In this document: positions 1 through 9,830 of the stretch, one piece after another
Position numbering within the stretch: the stretch's first letter is position 1
Layout: each line of letters begins with the position of its first letter
Assembly (NCBI GenBank): GCA_027347805.1
Contig: DAIEQP010000175.1
Coordinates: 1 to 47,853, forward strand
Direction: 5' to 3'
DNA length: 47,853 bases
From: Ignavibacteria bacterium
GTDB taxonomy: Bacteria > Bacteroidota > Ignavibacteria > Ignavibacteriales > Melioribacteraceae
Translations under genes and position numbers: made by a program
The notes under the pieces: generated by a model
What the model saw: only the letters and a program-made list of their open reading frames with translations
What the model was told of the DNA's origin: nothing
Database searches by the model: none

Positions 1-3000
1 CTTAAGAAAAAAAGAGAGAAGATCACCTTCTCCAAAACTAAAAATCCCGAAAAAACAAAAAGCAAAAAATCTTTAATTAAGACCGGACCCCCAAAAAAAT
101 CCAAACATTTAGATCAGAGCAAATACATTTTCAAAAACATCTGGAATATTTTCGAAATATCACAGATACCAACAATATGCCGATCTATAAGCGGAAAAAT
201 TCTTAAAATTAATTCCGCAGCTGAAAAATTGTTCGGATACAAAAAGAATGAATTACCAAACACAAAGACATGGCTTCAAAAACTTTATAAAAATCCTTCT
301 TACCGAAAACAAATTAAAAATACGATTTATGAATCATTTTCTACTGAAGAAAATCCGCAGCACATAGAAGTTTCTGTTACTACTAAATCCGGTGATAAAA
401 AATATTTATTGGCATTCTACAATAATCTAAAAGATAAAGAATTACCCACTGGACTGCAGATTGTTCAATTCCTGGATATAACGACTAGAAAAAAAGCAGA
501 AGATGAAAGCTTACAACAAAAGTATCTTATTGAACAATTGCTTAAAAATGTTCCAGACAAAATTTACTTTAAAGATTTGAACAGTCGATTTCTCGCAATA
601 AGTGATTCATTTTTTAATACTCTTAGCGCTGATTCCCAAAAAGATATTTTAGGAAAAACTGATTTTGATATTTATGATGATAAGCACGCCAATGATGCAT
701 TTAATGATGAGCAAAAAATCATAAAAACAGGAATTCCAATTATTGGCAAAGAAGAGAAAGAGATTTGGATTGACGGTTCTGAACATTGGGTTTCAACTAC
801 AAAAATGCCTTATAGAGATTCAAAAGGTATTATTGTTGGGACTTTCGGAATTTCACGTGATATAACCGAAATGCTTCGAGCACGTAATCTCTATAAAGAA
901 AGCGAAATACGATATCGTCAGTTAATAGATTCTTCTCCATTTGCAATTTTAGTTCATCAGAATGGGAAGGTTTTGTTTGCCAACAATGCATGCGCAAGGT
1001 TGGTTCACGCGCATTCTTTGGCAGAAGTTATTGGTAAAAACATCTATGATTTTATGCCAAAAGAATTTATTGCGTTTTCAAGAAAGCGGGTGGAAGCTAT
1101 ATCAAAAGGGGCAACCGAAGTTCCCTCTTTTGAATTAAAATATAATTGTCTAGACGGGGCAACAATTGATGTTGAAGTTTCAGCACTGCCAATTGTATTT
1201 GATAATCTCAACTCGATACTTGTTATTGCAAATGATATAACAGAAAAGAAACTGGCACAGAAACGACTAGTAGAAACTGAAAAGCGTTTTCAATTTATGT
1301 TTGATAATCATTCAGCATTAATGCTGCTAATCGATCCCGAAACAGGTGAATTAATAAATGCAAATAAAGCAGCAATCAGTTTTTACGGATATACAAGAGA
1401 AGAACTTCTCAGCAAAAAAATCTTTGATGTAAATGTTCTGCCTGAATCCGAAATTAGAAAGAACCTCCGGGAATCCGTTGAACTCGGGAAAAACAATCTC
1501 ACATTAAATCATCGATTGGCAAATGGGGAAATCCGGACATTAGAAATTCATGTTTGTCCAATCACTTACGATAACAATATTTTTCTTTTTTCAATTCTTC
1601 ACGATATAACCCAAAGAAAGGAAACCGAAGAGCGTCTCATTCAAAACGATAAACTTCTTAAAGAAGCACAAAAAATCGCAAATGTCGGGCATTATATTCT
1701 TCACATGAATACTGGTGTTTGGGAATGTTCCGAACAGTTGGACTTCATATTCGGCAATGATAATAATCTTGAACGCACAATTGATTTTTGGACAAAAGTA
1801 GTGCATCCAGATGACTATGAAATGATGGCTGACTATTTCTTTAATCATGTAATAAAAGGAAAAAATACGTTTGACAAAGAATACAGGATTATAAGATATA
1901 ACGACAAAGAAACCAGATGGGTTCACGGATTAGGAAATTTAAGATTTGATGAAAATGGAAATGTAACTGCCATGTTCGGAACTATTCAGGATATCACAGA
2001 TTGGAAGAATGCCGAGCTGAATTTGCTAAGGACACAGTTTTCTGTTGATAAAGCAAAGGATATGATTTATTGGATTGAGCCAAATGGGAAAATTGCATAT
2101 GTAAACGAAGCAGCATGTAAATTCAGCGGTTATACAAAAGATGAACTACAATCGATGTATCTTTTTGATCTCGATAAAGATTTTCCAAGAGACCAATGGG
2201 AAAGTCATTGGAACAAAAGTAGAGCGAGCGGTTCAACTATTATTGAATCTTTTCATTACAGTAAAGACGGCACAAAAACACCTGTAGAAGTATCTATTGA
2301 TTTTATGGAATTCGGCGGCAAGGAATATCATTGTTCTTACGCCCGCGATATTACCGAAAGGAAAAAAATTCTTGAAGAACTTGCTGAAAGTGAGGAAAGA
2401 TATAAAGCAATATTAGGTTATTCACCTTACTCGCTTATAGTTCAACAGAACAATAAAATAATTTTTGTAAACAATGCCTGTATCGAATTATTTGCATGCG
2501 ATAATTCCGCAGATCTTCTTGATAAAAACATTATCGACCTAGTTCATGAAGACTACAGAATTGTTTTAAAAAATAAAATAGATGAATCAGCTGCATCACT
2601 CAAGCCTTCTTCTTCACTTGAAGTTAAAATTGTCTGTTTGGACAATAAAATAAGTGAGGCTGAAATTCTCACTGTACCATTTATTTTACACGGAATTAAT
2701 TCCACTCTTTTTATAATCAGGTTCATTGGAGATATAAAATCGAAGAATGAACAGTTAAGAAAACTTTCAAGGGCTGTTAACCAAAGCTCAGCTGGAATAT
2801 TAATTGCAAATAAGCTGGGAATAATTGAATATGTAAATCCAAAGTTTTCTGAAATAACCGGTTATTCTTCCGAAGAAGCTGTAGGACAAACAACCAGGTT
2901 ACTTAAATCCGGTACGCACACAAAAGAATTCTACAAAGATCTTTGGGTTACTGTTCTTAGCGGAAATGAATGGCGCGGGGAAATTTACAACAGAAAAAAA

Positions 3001-4278
3001 TCTGGCGAATTATACTGGGAATTTGATTCAATATCCGCAATCAAGGATGATATTGGCGAGATTACTCATTTCCTCGCTGTTAAGGAAGATGTGACTGAGC
3101 GTAAGAAAATTGAAACCGACATTCTTGAAGCAAAAGAAGAAGCAGAAGAAGCAAACAAAGTGAAATCTTCTTTGCTCGCAAATATGTCTCATGAATTCAG
3201 AACTCCTCTAAATGGTATACTCGGCTTTACTCAGCTTCTTAAAGATTTTGTCGTAGAAGATGAAGTTCTTTTAATGGTGGAAAAAATTGAAAAGTCCGGA
3301 AAACGGTTGATGAATACGCTTAATGCTGTATTATCACTCACCGAACTTGAGACAGAAGATTTTGTCGTTCAGGAAAATGATATTGATCTTACCTTATTCT
3401 GTAATACAATTAAATCGAATTTTGAACGATTTGCATATGATAAGGATCTCGAACTATCTCTTGAAGTTAAAACTCCTCATCTTCAATTAATATCGGACGA
3501 AAGTTTATTAACTAAGATAGTATCCAGCATTTGTGATAACGCTATTAAGTATACAAACAAAGGAAAAGTACTTATTCAAATTGATGATGTGCTTAAAAAA
3601 GATAATTCAGATTACGCTGTTATAAATGTTATAGATACCGGAATAGGAATTAGATCAGAAAACCACGAATTAATATTTAATGAGTTTCGACAGTTAAGTG
3701 AAGGTATAAGAAGAGATTTTGAAGGTCTTGGACTCGGTCTAACACTTGCAAATAGAATGGCAAGATTAATCGAAGCCGAGATTTCCGTTGATAGTGAATT
3801 TGGTAAAGGATCTAAATTTTCTGTTATCATTCCACTAAGAACAAAATCTTACTCTTCACCAAAACCTGCATCAGAATCAGATTCGATAACAATTGTAAAT
3901 GCCGACAGAAAAGAGAGTGAAATAAGGATTCTTCTTGTCGAAGATAACCCTCTCAATATTGAAGTAGTGCAAAGATTTTTATCTAAGACGGGACATGTTA
4001 AAGCTGTACGCGACGGAAAAGGTGCTTTGAAAATTGCTTCAGAAGAACACTTCGATCTTTTGCTCATCGATATTAATCTTGGTTCCGGAATAGATGGCAC
4101 AGAAGTATTGCGACAACTAAGATTACAAGAACAGTATAAAAACACCCCTGCAGTTGCTCTTACAGGATATGCATCAGACACAAATAAAAGAGAATTTTTA
4201 GCAAAAGGATTCACCGGATATTTAGCCAAACCATTTGAGAAGAAAGTTCTTATAAATCTCCTAAAAGAATTAGTCTAA
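1..4278 (+). CDS. Multi-PAS hybrid sensor histidine kinase (5' end outside window)
   Basis: The frame is open from the first base, and residues before the internal TTG at 229 (ILKINSAAEKLFGY) are the start of a PAS domain. The true start therefore lies left of the window and 1425 residues are visible. About eight PAS-like units follow one another (approximate bases 127-500, 535-880, 910-1250, 1280-1620, 1660-2010, 2040-2370, 2400-2740, 2770-3110), most ending in a DIT.RK-type PAC motif. Next come a HisKA H-box (SHEFRTPL, phospho-His codon at 3190-3192), an HATPase domain (DNAIKYT, DTGIGI, GLGLGL) and a C-terminal receiver (LLVEDN, phospho-Asp codon 4069-4071, LTGYA, LAKPF). No DNA-binding output domain is present, so the signal presumably passes to another phosphotransfer partner. 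No transmembrane segment is seen in the visible part. Ligands are unknown. Confidence 0.95.
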   Translation, partial: LKKKREKITFSKTKNPEKTKSKKSLIKTGPPKKSKHLDQSKYIFKNIWNIFEISQIPTICRSISGKILKINSAAEKLFGYKKNELPNTKTWLQKLYKNPSYRKQIKNTIYESFSTEENPQHIEVSVTTKSGDKKYLLAFYNNLKDKELPTGLQIVQFLDITTRKKAEDESLQQKYLIEQLLKNVPDKIYFKDLNSRFLAISDSFFNTLSADSQKDILGKTDFDIYDDKHANDAFNDEQKIIKTGIPIIGKEEKEIWIDGSEHWVSTTKMPYRDSKGIIVGTFGISRDITEMLRARNLYKESEIRYRQLIDSSPFAILVHQNGKVLFANNACARLVHAHSLAEVIGKNIYDFMPKEFIAFSRKRVEAISKGATEVPSFELKYNCLDGATIDVEVSALPIVFDNLNSILVIANDITEKKLAQKRLVETEKRFQFMFDNHSALMLLIDPETGELINANKAAISFYGYTREELLSKKIFDVNVLPESEIRKNLRESVELGKNNLTLNHRLANGEIRTLEIHVCPITYDNNIFLFSILHDITQRKETEERLIQNDKLLKEAQKIANVGHYILHMNTGVWECSEQLDFIFGNDNNLERTIDFWTKVVHPDDYEMMADYFFNHVIKGKNTFDKEYRIIRYNDKETRWVHGLGNLRFDENGNVTAMFGTIQDITDWKNAELNLLRTQFSVDKAKDMIYWIEPNGKIAYVNEAACKFSGYTKDELQSMYLFDLDKDFPRDQWESHWNKSRASGSTIIESFHYSKDGTKTPVEVSIDFMEFGGKEYHCSYARDITERKKILEELAESEERYKAILGYSPYSLIVQQNNKIIFVNNACIELFACDNSADLLDKNIIDLVHEDYRIVLKNKIDESAASLKPSSSLEVKIVCLDNKISEAEILTVPFILHGINSTLFIIRFIGDIKSKNEQLRKLSRAVNQSSAGILIANKLGIIEYVNPKFSEITGYSSEEAVGQTTRLLKSGTHTKEFYKDLWVTVLSGNEWRGEIYNRKKSGELYWEFDSISAIKDDIGEITHFLAVKEDVTERKKIETDILEAKEEAEEANKVKSSLLANMSHEFRTPLNGILGFTQLLKDFVVEDEVLLMVEKIEKSGKRLMNTLNAVLSLTELETEDFVVQENDIDLTLFCNTIKSNFERFAYDKDLELSLEVKTPHLQLISDESLLTKIVSSICDNAIKYTNKGKVLIQIDDVLKKDNSDYAVINVIDTGIGIRSENHELIFNEFRQLSEGIRRDFEGLGLGLTLANRMARLIEAEISVDSEFGKGSKFSVIIPLRTKSYSSPKPASESDSITIVNADRKESEIRILLVEDNPLNIEVVQRFLSKTGHVKAVRDGKGALKIASEEHFDLLLIDINLGSGIDGTEVLRQLRLQEQYKNTPAVALTGYASDTNKREFLAKGFTGYLAKPFEKKVLINLLKELV

Positions 4279-4410
4279 TTTTTAAAAAGTCACAAATAGA
4301 ATAAAATTTTTGCGGCTTTCCCCTTTTTTAATATTTCTTGCAGAACAAAAGTTAAGCAGATAAGTTTCTTTCATAAATAATTTTTAATTCACTTTTTATA
4401 AAAGGTTTTT

Positions 4411-5628
4411 ATGAGCTTAAGTCTTATAGCAAAAACGATCAAACCTTCACCTACTCTGTACTTAAATGAAAAAGCGGCTATACTCAGAGAGAAGGGAGAT
4501 CCGGTGATTCATCTTGGCGGCGGAGAACCAAAAAGCAGGGCGCCGATGGATGCAATTCTTTCAGCAGTAAATATGTTAAACAGCGGCGAGGTACGTTATG
4601 CACCTGCCGATGGAATACCCGATTTAAAAAAATCAATTATACGTTATACTGAAGAATATTATCACAGAAAAGTTAACCCGGAAAATATAATTGCAAGCAG
4701 CGGTGCAAAACAGGCAATCATGGTTGCATTGCAGGCAATCTTAAACCCGCAGGAAGAAGTTCTATTCCCCGCACCATATTGGGTTAGTTATCCCGATATG
4801 GCCAAAATGATTGGCGCAATTCCAGTTGCTGCGTTACCAGAGGATGGAACATTTTATCCTCGTTTAAAAGATCTTGAAATGCGTGTTGGTTCCTATACAA
4901 AAGCAATTATTATCAACAGCCCAAACAATCCCTCGGGGGCAATGTATTCGGAAGAATTTATTTCTGATGTTGTTGATTTTTGCGAACGCAAAAATATTTA
5001 CCTCATCATGGATGATATTTACCACCGTCTTGTATTTGATGGAAGAAAACCAATTAGTGCTTTTGATTATACAAAAAAATCTGTTGAGGAATCCAAAATT
5101 ATCTTAATCAATGGAGTTTCTAAGCAATACGCAATGACAGGTTTTCGTATCGGTTGGGCCGTGGGCAACAAAAAAGTAATTGAAGCCATGGCAAATATTC
5201 AGGGACATCAAACTTCGGGACCATCTGTTCTTTTACAGAAAGCAGCAGTCGGTGCATTAAATGGAATTCAATCCAGTGTTGAAAGTTTGCGTGTAACTTT
5301 GGAAAACAACCGCAATGTACTTGTAGATCAGCTTCGTTCATTTAGCGGTGTTAGAGTTTATGTGCCGGATGGAACATTTTATTTGCTTGCGGATTTTTCA
5401 GCTTATGAAAAAGATTCGCAAAAACTTTCCCAATTTCTTATTGAAAAAGTTCTTGTGTTAACAGTTCCAGGAAAAGAATTTGGAATTGATGGACATTTGA
5501 GAATTAGTTATTGCGGCACAATAAAAGACATTACAGAAGGTATCGAAAGAATGAAATGGGCTCTCGATCCAAATTCTCCTAATGAACTTTACATTGGCGA
5601 ACGAAAACTTGTGAGGGATTGGTTATGA
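4411..5628 (+). CDS. Aspartate-type aminotransferase, PLP fold type I
   Basis: This is a 405-residue class I/II aminotransferase. Visible active-site features are NSPNNPSG (the cofactor-contacting Asn), DDIYHRL (Asp and Tyr), the Schiff-base lysine at residue 238 in VSKQYAMTGFRIG, and the substrate-carboxylate arginine in HLRISY. The fold matches aspartate/aromatic aminotransferases of the Ib type, which move an amino group between aspartate and 2-oxoglutarate to give oxaloacetate and glutamate. Aspartate specificity is inferred. An AAAGG ribosome site precedes the ATG. The stop overlaps the start of PEP carboxykinase by four bases (ATGA), so the two are probably translated together. That would send aspartate carbon through oxaloacetate to PEP. 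A paralogue lies at 8631-9824. Confidence 0.9.
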   Translation: MSLSLIAKTIKPSPTLYLNEKAAILREKGDPVIHLGGGEPKSRAPMDAILSAVNMLNSGEVRYAPADGIPDLKKSIIRYTEEYYHRKVNPENIIASSGAKQAIMVALQAILNPQEEVLFPAPYWVSYPDMAKMIGAIPVAALPEDGTFYPRLKDLEMRVGSYTKAIIINSPNNPSGAMYSEEFISDVVDFCERKNIYLIMDDIYHRLVFDGRKPISAFDYTKKSVEESKIILINGVSKQYAMTGFRIGWAVGNKKVIEAMANIQGHQTSGPSVLLQKAAVGALNGIQSSVESLRVTLENNRNVLVDQLRSFSGVRVYVPDGTFYLLADFSAYEKDSQKLSQFLIEKVLVLTVPGKEFGIDGHLRISYCGTIKDITEGIERMKWALDPNSPNELYIGERKLVRDWL

Positions 5629-7283
5629 GTAAATATTTAGAATTCAATACCCCGACAAGCAAGCAGGCTTTAGAACTTGCTTCAGACTTCAGATTAAAGA
5701 ATCAGAACATAAATCATCTTGACAGGGTTTACTGGAATCTTCCTCATGAAGCTTTGTATGAAGAAATTATTTTCCGTAACGAAGGTAAACTATCAAAGCA
5801 TGGCGCATTAGTAGTAAATACCGGAAAGCATTCTGCCCGCGCAGCACAGGATAAATATATTGTGCTTGAAGAATCAACCAAGAAAGATATATGGTGGGGC
5901 ACCTATAACCGTCCGTATGCGCATGAAAAATGGTCACAGTTAATGGGAAGGTTTCAGGCCTGGGCACAGGGAGAAGAATTATTTGTTCAGGATTGTTATG
6001 CCGGCGCAGATCCGGAATATAAACTTCCAGTACGAATCATAACTGAAAAAGCATGGCACAGCATGTTTGCAAGGAACATGTTTATAACTACTCCTAATAA
6101 AGATGAACTTAAAAACTTTGTTCCGGAGTTTACAGTTATTTCTGTTCCCGGTTTTAAAGTTGATCCGATTGTTGATGGAACAAGAAGTGATACCGGTATT
6201 ATTCTTAACTTCGATCAGCGTACTGCAATTATTGCAAACACACTTTATGCCGGTGAAATTAAAAAATCTGTTTTCACTGTTTTAAATTTTCTCTTAACGT
6301 ACCGGGATGTTCTTCCTATGCACTGCTCTGCAAATGTTGGCGACGATGGTGATGTTGCATTATTTTTTGGATTGAGCGGAACTGGAAAGACAACTTTGTC
6401 TGCAGATCCAAAAAGAAAATTAATTGGTGATGATGAACATGGATGGAGTTCTGAAGGTGTTTTCAATTTTGAAGCAGGATGTTATGCAAAAGTAATTCGA
6501 TTATCTGCAGAACATGAACCGCAGATTTATGAAACCACTAAACGCTTCGGGACGATTTTAGAAAATGTTGTCTTTGATCCTGTTACAAGATCAATTGATT
6601 TGGATGATGATTCATTAACAGAAAACACTCGCGCTTCATATCCAATTAATTTTATCCCCAATGTTATTAAGGAAGGATATGTGCGTTCTCATCCTAGAAA
6701 TGTAATTTTTCTTACTTGCGATGCAACAGGCACAATGCCTCCAATTGCAAGATTAACAGCGGAACAAGCACAATATCATTTCATTAGCGGTTATACTTCT
6801 AAAATTGCAGGGACAGAAATTGGTTTGGGTATCGAACCGCAGATTACTTTTTCCGCATGTTTCGGCGGTCCTTTCATGGTGCGTCATCCATTTGAATATT
6901 CGGAAATGTTGAAACAAAGAATATTAAAGAATAATGCAAATGTCTGGCTTGTAAATACCGGCTGGGTTGGCGGAAGATTTGGTGTAGGCAAAAGAATTTC
7001 TATTCGTCATACACGTAATCTTTTAAATGCAGCACTCGAAGGAAAACTTGATAAGGTTGAATACAGAAAAGATAAATTGTTCGGCTATGAAGTGCCTTTG
7101 AGTTGCCCAGACGTTCCCGAAGATGTTTTATATCCTGAAAGCTCGTGGGGCAATAAAGAAGAATACTGGAAAAAGTATGATGCTCTTGCAGCTCGCTTCA
7201 ATGAAAATTTCAAATTGTTTGAAAAGGGTTCTTCGAATGAAGTTATTAATGCTGGACCCAAGCGCCATTCACAAATCAAATAA
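5625..7283 (+). CDS. pckA: Phosphoenolpyruvate carboxykinase (ATP)
   Basis: This cytosolic enzyme interconverts oxaloacetate plus ATP and PEP plus CO2 plus ADP, the entry step of gluconeogenesis. The 552-residue length is typical of the ATP-dependent family (about 530-550). The kinase-1a loop GLSGTGKTTLS begins near residue 249, and the metal/nucleotide segment LIGDDEHGW and the C-terminal NTGWVGGRFGVGKR segment are all present. I chose the ATG at 5625 rather than a TTG two codons earlier. It overlaps the aminotransferase stop as ATGA and has a GAGGGA site about 9 bases upstream. An intrinsic terminator follows at 7291. No regulatory site specific to this gene is visible. Confidence 0.96.
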   Translation: MSKYLEFNTPTSKQALELASDFRLKNQNINHLDRVYWNLPHEALYEEIIFRNEGKLSKHGALVVNTGKHSARAAQDKYIVLEESTKKDIWWGTYNRPYAHEKWSQLMGRFQAWAQGEELFVQDCYAGADPEYKLPVRIITEKAWHSMFARNMFITTPNKDELKNFVPEFTVISVPGFKVDPIVDGTRSDTGIILNFDQRTAIIANTLYAGEIKKSVFTVLNFLLTYRDVLPMHCSANVGDDGDVALFFGLSGTGKTTLSADPKRKLIGDDEHGWSSEGVFNFEAGCYAKVIRLSAEHEPQIYETTKRFGTILENVVFDPVTRSIDLDDDSLTENTRASYPINFIPNVIKEGYVRSHPRNVIFLTCDATGTMPPIARLTAEQAQYHFISGYTSKIAGTEIGLGIEPQITFSACFGGPFMVRHPFEYSEMLKQRILKNNANVWLVNTGWVGGRFGVGKRISIRHTRNLLNAALEGKLDKVEYRKDKLFGYEVPLSCPDVPEDVLYPESSWGNKEEYWKKYDALAARFNENFKLFEKGSSNEVINAGPKRHSQIK

Positions 7284-7290
7284 TTAGCGC

Positions 7291-7327
7291 CAGGGACGTT
7301 CAATGAATGTCCCTGTTTCTATTTTCT
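7291..7327 (+). terminator. Intrinsic terminator after pckA
   Basis: An 11-bp stem (7291-7301 with 7305-7315, one G.U pair in RNA) closes a three-base AAT loop and is followed by a T-rich tail from 7316. The opposite strand lacks a T-tract, so it serves the plus-strand aminotransferase-pckA unit. It separates that unit from the convergent kinase gene. Confidence 0.85.
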
Positions 7328-8471
7328 ATAATTTAAACTGCAATTTAAAAACAAATCCATCCTGGTTTTCAAAACTGTAAACACCATCAATCTGCTCGGA
7401 ACTATGCTTAATAAGCGTTATCCCCAGTGTTCTTGCATCGTCAGTGCTATAACTAGATGAAAGCCCTTTACCATTATCGTTGTAAAGTAATACTATTGTT
7501 CCATCTGTTTCTTTTTTAAGATTAATATTTATTTGCGGATTATCAACTTTTTCAAATGCATGCTTGAGGGAATTCGTTATAAGTTCATTTATAATTAATC
7601 CACAAGGCAAAGATATTTTTGCAGTTACCTGTAATTCATCACAGTCATGACTGAAATTTATTTTTCTAGAAGAAAGATTGCTAATAATATGCTTACACAG
7701 TTCAGTTAAATAATCTCCAAGATTTACTTTCTCAAGATTCATCGAATGATAAAGCCGATCGTGAATTACTGAAATTGCAGTTATCCTGGATTGAATATCT
7801 GCAAGCAATGAATCAACATTTAATTTTTCTTTTTCAAATAATGATTGAAGACGGAGTGTTGTTATCAGTAAATTAAAATGATTTTTTACCTGATGATGAA
7901 CCTCCCTTAGCTGCGTTTCCTTTCGTTCCACATCATATTTAACAAGGTTGTAATCAAGAATAGATTTAAGATCATTCTGAATAATTTCCCTCAACGATAA
8001 GAGCAAATCTTTATATAAATCAGTGTATTCCTGTTCCTTTGTATCAAGCATACAAAATGTTCCAAAGACTTCGCCGTCCGGCCAGACAATCGGAATACCA
8101 AGGTAAGAAATCATATTAAAGGGTAGGCTGGGATTATCGTTTTTCCAGTATTCCGATTTATATGCATTTTTAAGAACCAATTCTTTTCTCGATCCGATTA
8201 CATTTTCACAATACCACCCCATGCCAAGATCCAGTTTCAAATTTTTCTGAAAAATATTCCCATCAGTATTGCTTGCTAACAGAACTTCCAATTGCTTTTC
8301 ATGAACCCGGGTAATTAAACCCGCCGGAACGCCAATAATTCTTGCTGCGAGATCAACAATCTTCTGCCATTTCTCCTGTAGTTCGTTTTCAATCTGCGGT
8401 TTGTCATTTGATGTGATAGGAACAAGAATATTCTTAGAGGATAATTCGGTTTTAACTTCAGCCAGCTTCAC
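7326..8471 (-). CDS. GAF-domain sensor histidine kinase, HWE/HisKA_2 type
   Basis: This is a soluble 381-residue kinase. Residues about 25-165 form a GAF-like sensor region (GIPIVWPDGEVFGTFCML is its typical core). A HisKA_2 dimerisation helix follows, with HHQVKNHFNLL carrying the likely phospho-His. Then comes an HATPase domain with the N-box INELITNSLKHAF and a DNGKG G-box. Kinases with this VKNHF H-box form the HisKA_2/HWE group, distinct from the HisKA type at 1-4278. The start is GTG at 8471, supported by an AAGGTGA ribosome site 5 bases before it. There is no transmembrane segment and no adjacent receiver gene, so its partner is unknown. It lies alone on the minus strand between two aminotransferase units. 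Confidence 0.9.
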   Translation of the reverse strand: MKLAEVKTELSSKNILVPITSNDKPQIENELQEKWQKIVDLAARIIGVPAGLITRVHEKQLEVLLASNTDGNIFQKNLKLDLGMGWYCENVIGSRKELVLKNAYKSEYWKNDNPSLPFNMISYLGIPIVWPDGEVFGTFCMLDTKEQEYTDLYKDLLLSLREIIQNDLKSILDYNLVKYDVERKETQLREVHHQVKNHFNLLITTLRLQSLFEKEKLNVDSLLADIQSRITAISVIHDRLYHSMNLEKVNLGDYLTELCKHIISNLSSRKINFSHDCDELQVTAKISLPCGLIINELITNSLKHAFEKVDNPQININLKKETDGTIVLLYNDNGKGLSSSYSTDDARTLGITLIKHSSEQIDGVYSFENQDGFVFKLQFKL

Positions 8472-8630
8472 TGTTCACCTTTTTTATTGCCTGTAATTTA
8501 GCTTATTAGTATTAAATAAGTGTAAAATTGATTTGTAAAACAGACCAATAAATGGCGAAATTAATTCATTCAAAGTTTATATTTCCGAACAAAATTAAAG
8601 ATAAGTTAAAATTAGCAAGCGGAGAATTGA

Positions 8631-9824
8631 TTGAAACTTTCGGAACGAGTGAGTAAGATTATTCAGTCACCAACAATGAAAGTTGCCCAGCAGGCAATTG
8701 AAATGAAAGCGCGTGGTGAAGATATTATCGATTTAACAGTTGGAGAACCTGATTTTCCAACACCGCAGAACATTAAAGAAGCTGCAATAAAAGCGATCAA
8801 CAATAATTTTACAAAGTACACTGTAAACACCGGGGCTATTCAGCTTAGAGAAGCAATCGTAAAAAAATTATTCAAAGATCATGGACTCAGCTACTCCGCA
8901 AATCAAATAATTGTTTCTACAGGCGCAAAGCAAAGCGTTTTCAATGCAATTCAATCAATTGTTTTTGATGGAGACGAAGTAATTACATCTTCCCCATTTT
9001 ATGTCTCTTATCCTGAAATGGTTAAAATAGCAGGAGGAGTAAACATTATTCTTCCAACAACAGAAGAAACTGGATTCAAATTAACTCCGCAAAAACTTAA
9101 AGATGCGATTACACCAAAAACGAAATTATTCATACTTTGTAATCCAAGTAATCCAACAGGAACAGCATACACACAGAAAGAACTTGAAGAGTTTTCAGAA
9201 ATTTTTGAAGGTGGAAACTTCTATTTACTAACAGATGAGATTTATGAAAAACTGGTTTATGATAATTTCAAGTTTTTCTCGGTTGCCCAACTTAGCGAGA
9301 AAATAAAATCTAAAACAGTTATAGTTAATGGACATTCAAAATCTTATTCGATGACAGGCTGGCGTTTAGGTTATGCTGCCGCCCCCGAGGAATTGGTTAG
9401 TGCAATGAATAAATATCAGAGTCATAGCACTTCGGCAACAAGTTCAATTAGCCAGGCGGCGGGTATTGAAGCGCTGCTTGGCCAGCAAATAACTGTAGAA
9501 GAATCACGAATAGAGTTTGAGAAACGAAGAAATTTTTTCCATGCAGGACTGACTTCAATAGAAGGAATTTCATGTTATAAACCGCAGGGCGCATTTTATC
9601 TTTTTCCAAATGTGAGCAAACTGTTTGGCAAAACGGCTGGAGAAACCAAAATTAATAATTCAATTGATCTGGCAATGTTTTTACTAGCTGATGCAAAAGT
9701 AGCTACTGTGCCCGGCAGCGCGTTCGGCTCAGAAGGTTATTTACGAATGTCCTATTCTACATCATTACAGAATCTTGAAGAAGGAATAAAAAGAATTAAA
9801 GTTTCTATCACAAAATTAAAATAG
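8631..9824 (+). CDS. aspC: Aspartate aminotransferase, PLP-dependent
   Basis: This 397-residue type I aminotransferase starts KLSERVSKIIQSPTM, the usual N-terminus of the Ib aspartate aminotransferases. It shows NPSNPTG, DEIYEKL, the PLP lysine at residue 237 in HSKSYSMTGWRLG, and the arginine of YLRMSY. It should convert aspartate plus 2-oxoglutarate to oxaloacetate plus glutamate in the cytosol. The start is TTG, backed by GGAG at 8621-8624 with a 6-base spacer, and no in-frame ATG lies near it. It is a clear paralogue of 4411-5628 but diverges in most of the sequence, so it is an old duplication or a different substrate class. A secreted hydrolase follows after 6 bases and may share its transcript. 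Confidence 0.93.
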   Translation: MKLSERVSKIIQSPTMKVAQQAIEMKARGEDIIDLTVGEPDFPTPQNIKEAAIKAINNNFTKYTVNTGAIQLREAIVKKLFKDHGLSYSANQIIVSTGAKQSVFNAIQSIVFDGDEVITSSPFYVSYPEMVKIAGGVNIILPTTEETGFKLTPQKLKDAITPKTKLFILCNPSNPTGTAYTQKELEEFSEIFEGGNFYLLTDEIYEKLVYDNFKFFSVAQLSEKIKSKTVIVNGHSKSYSMTGWRLGYAAAPEELVSAMNKYQSHSTSATSSISQAAGIEALLGQQITVEESRIEFEKRRNFFHAGLTSIEGISCYKPQGAFYLFPNVSKLFGKTAGETKINNSIDLAMFLLADAKVATVPGSAFGSEGYLRMSYSTSLQNLEEGIKRIKVSITKLK

Positions 9825-9830
9825 AACAGT

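Noticed and set aside
229..231. TTG at 229 as the start of the large kinase
   Set aside because: It falls inside a PAS domain, lacks a ribosome site, and the frame is open to base 1.
1591..1926. Antisense open frames inside the large kinase (also 3612-3830 and 3849-4229)
   Set aside because: They lie wholly within a well-supported gene, show no protein-like pattern, and are shadows of its codon use.
5619..5621. TTG at 5619 as the pckA start
   Set aside because: The ATG at 5625 forms an ATGA overlap with the previous stop and has a well-placed GAGGGA site.
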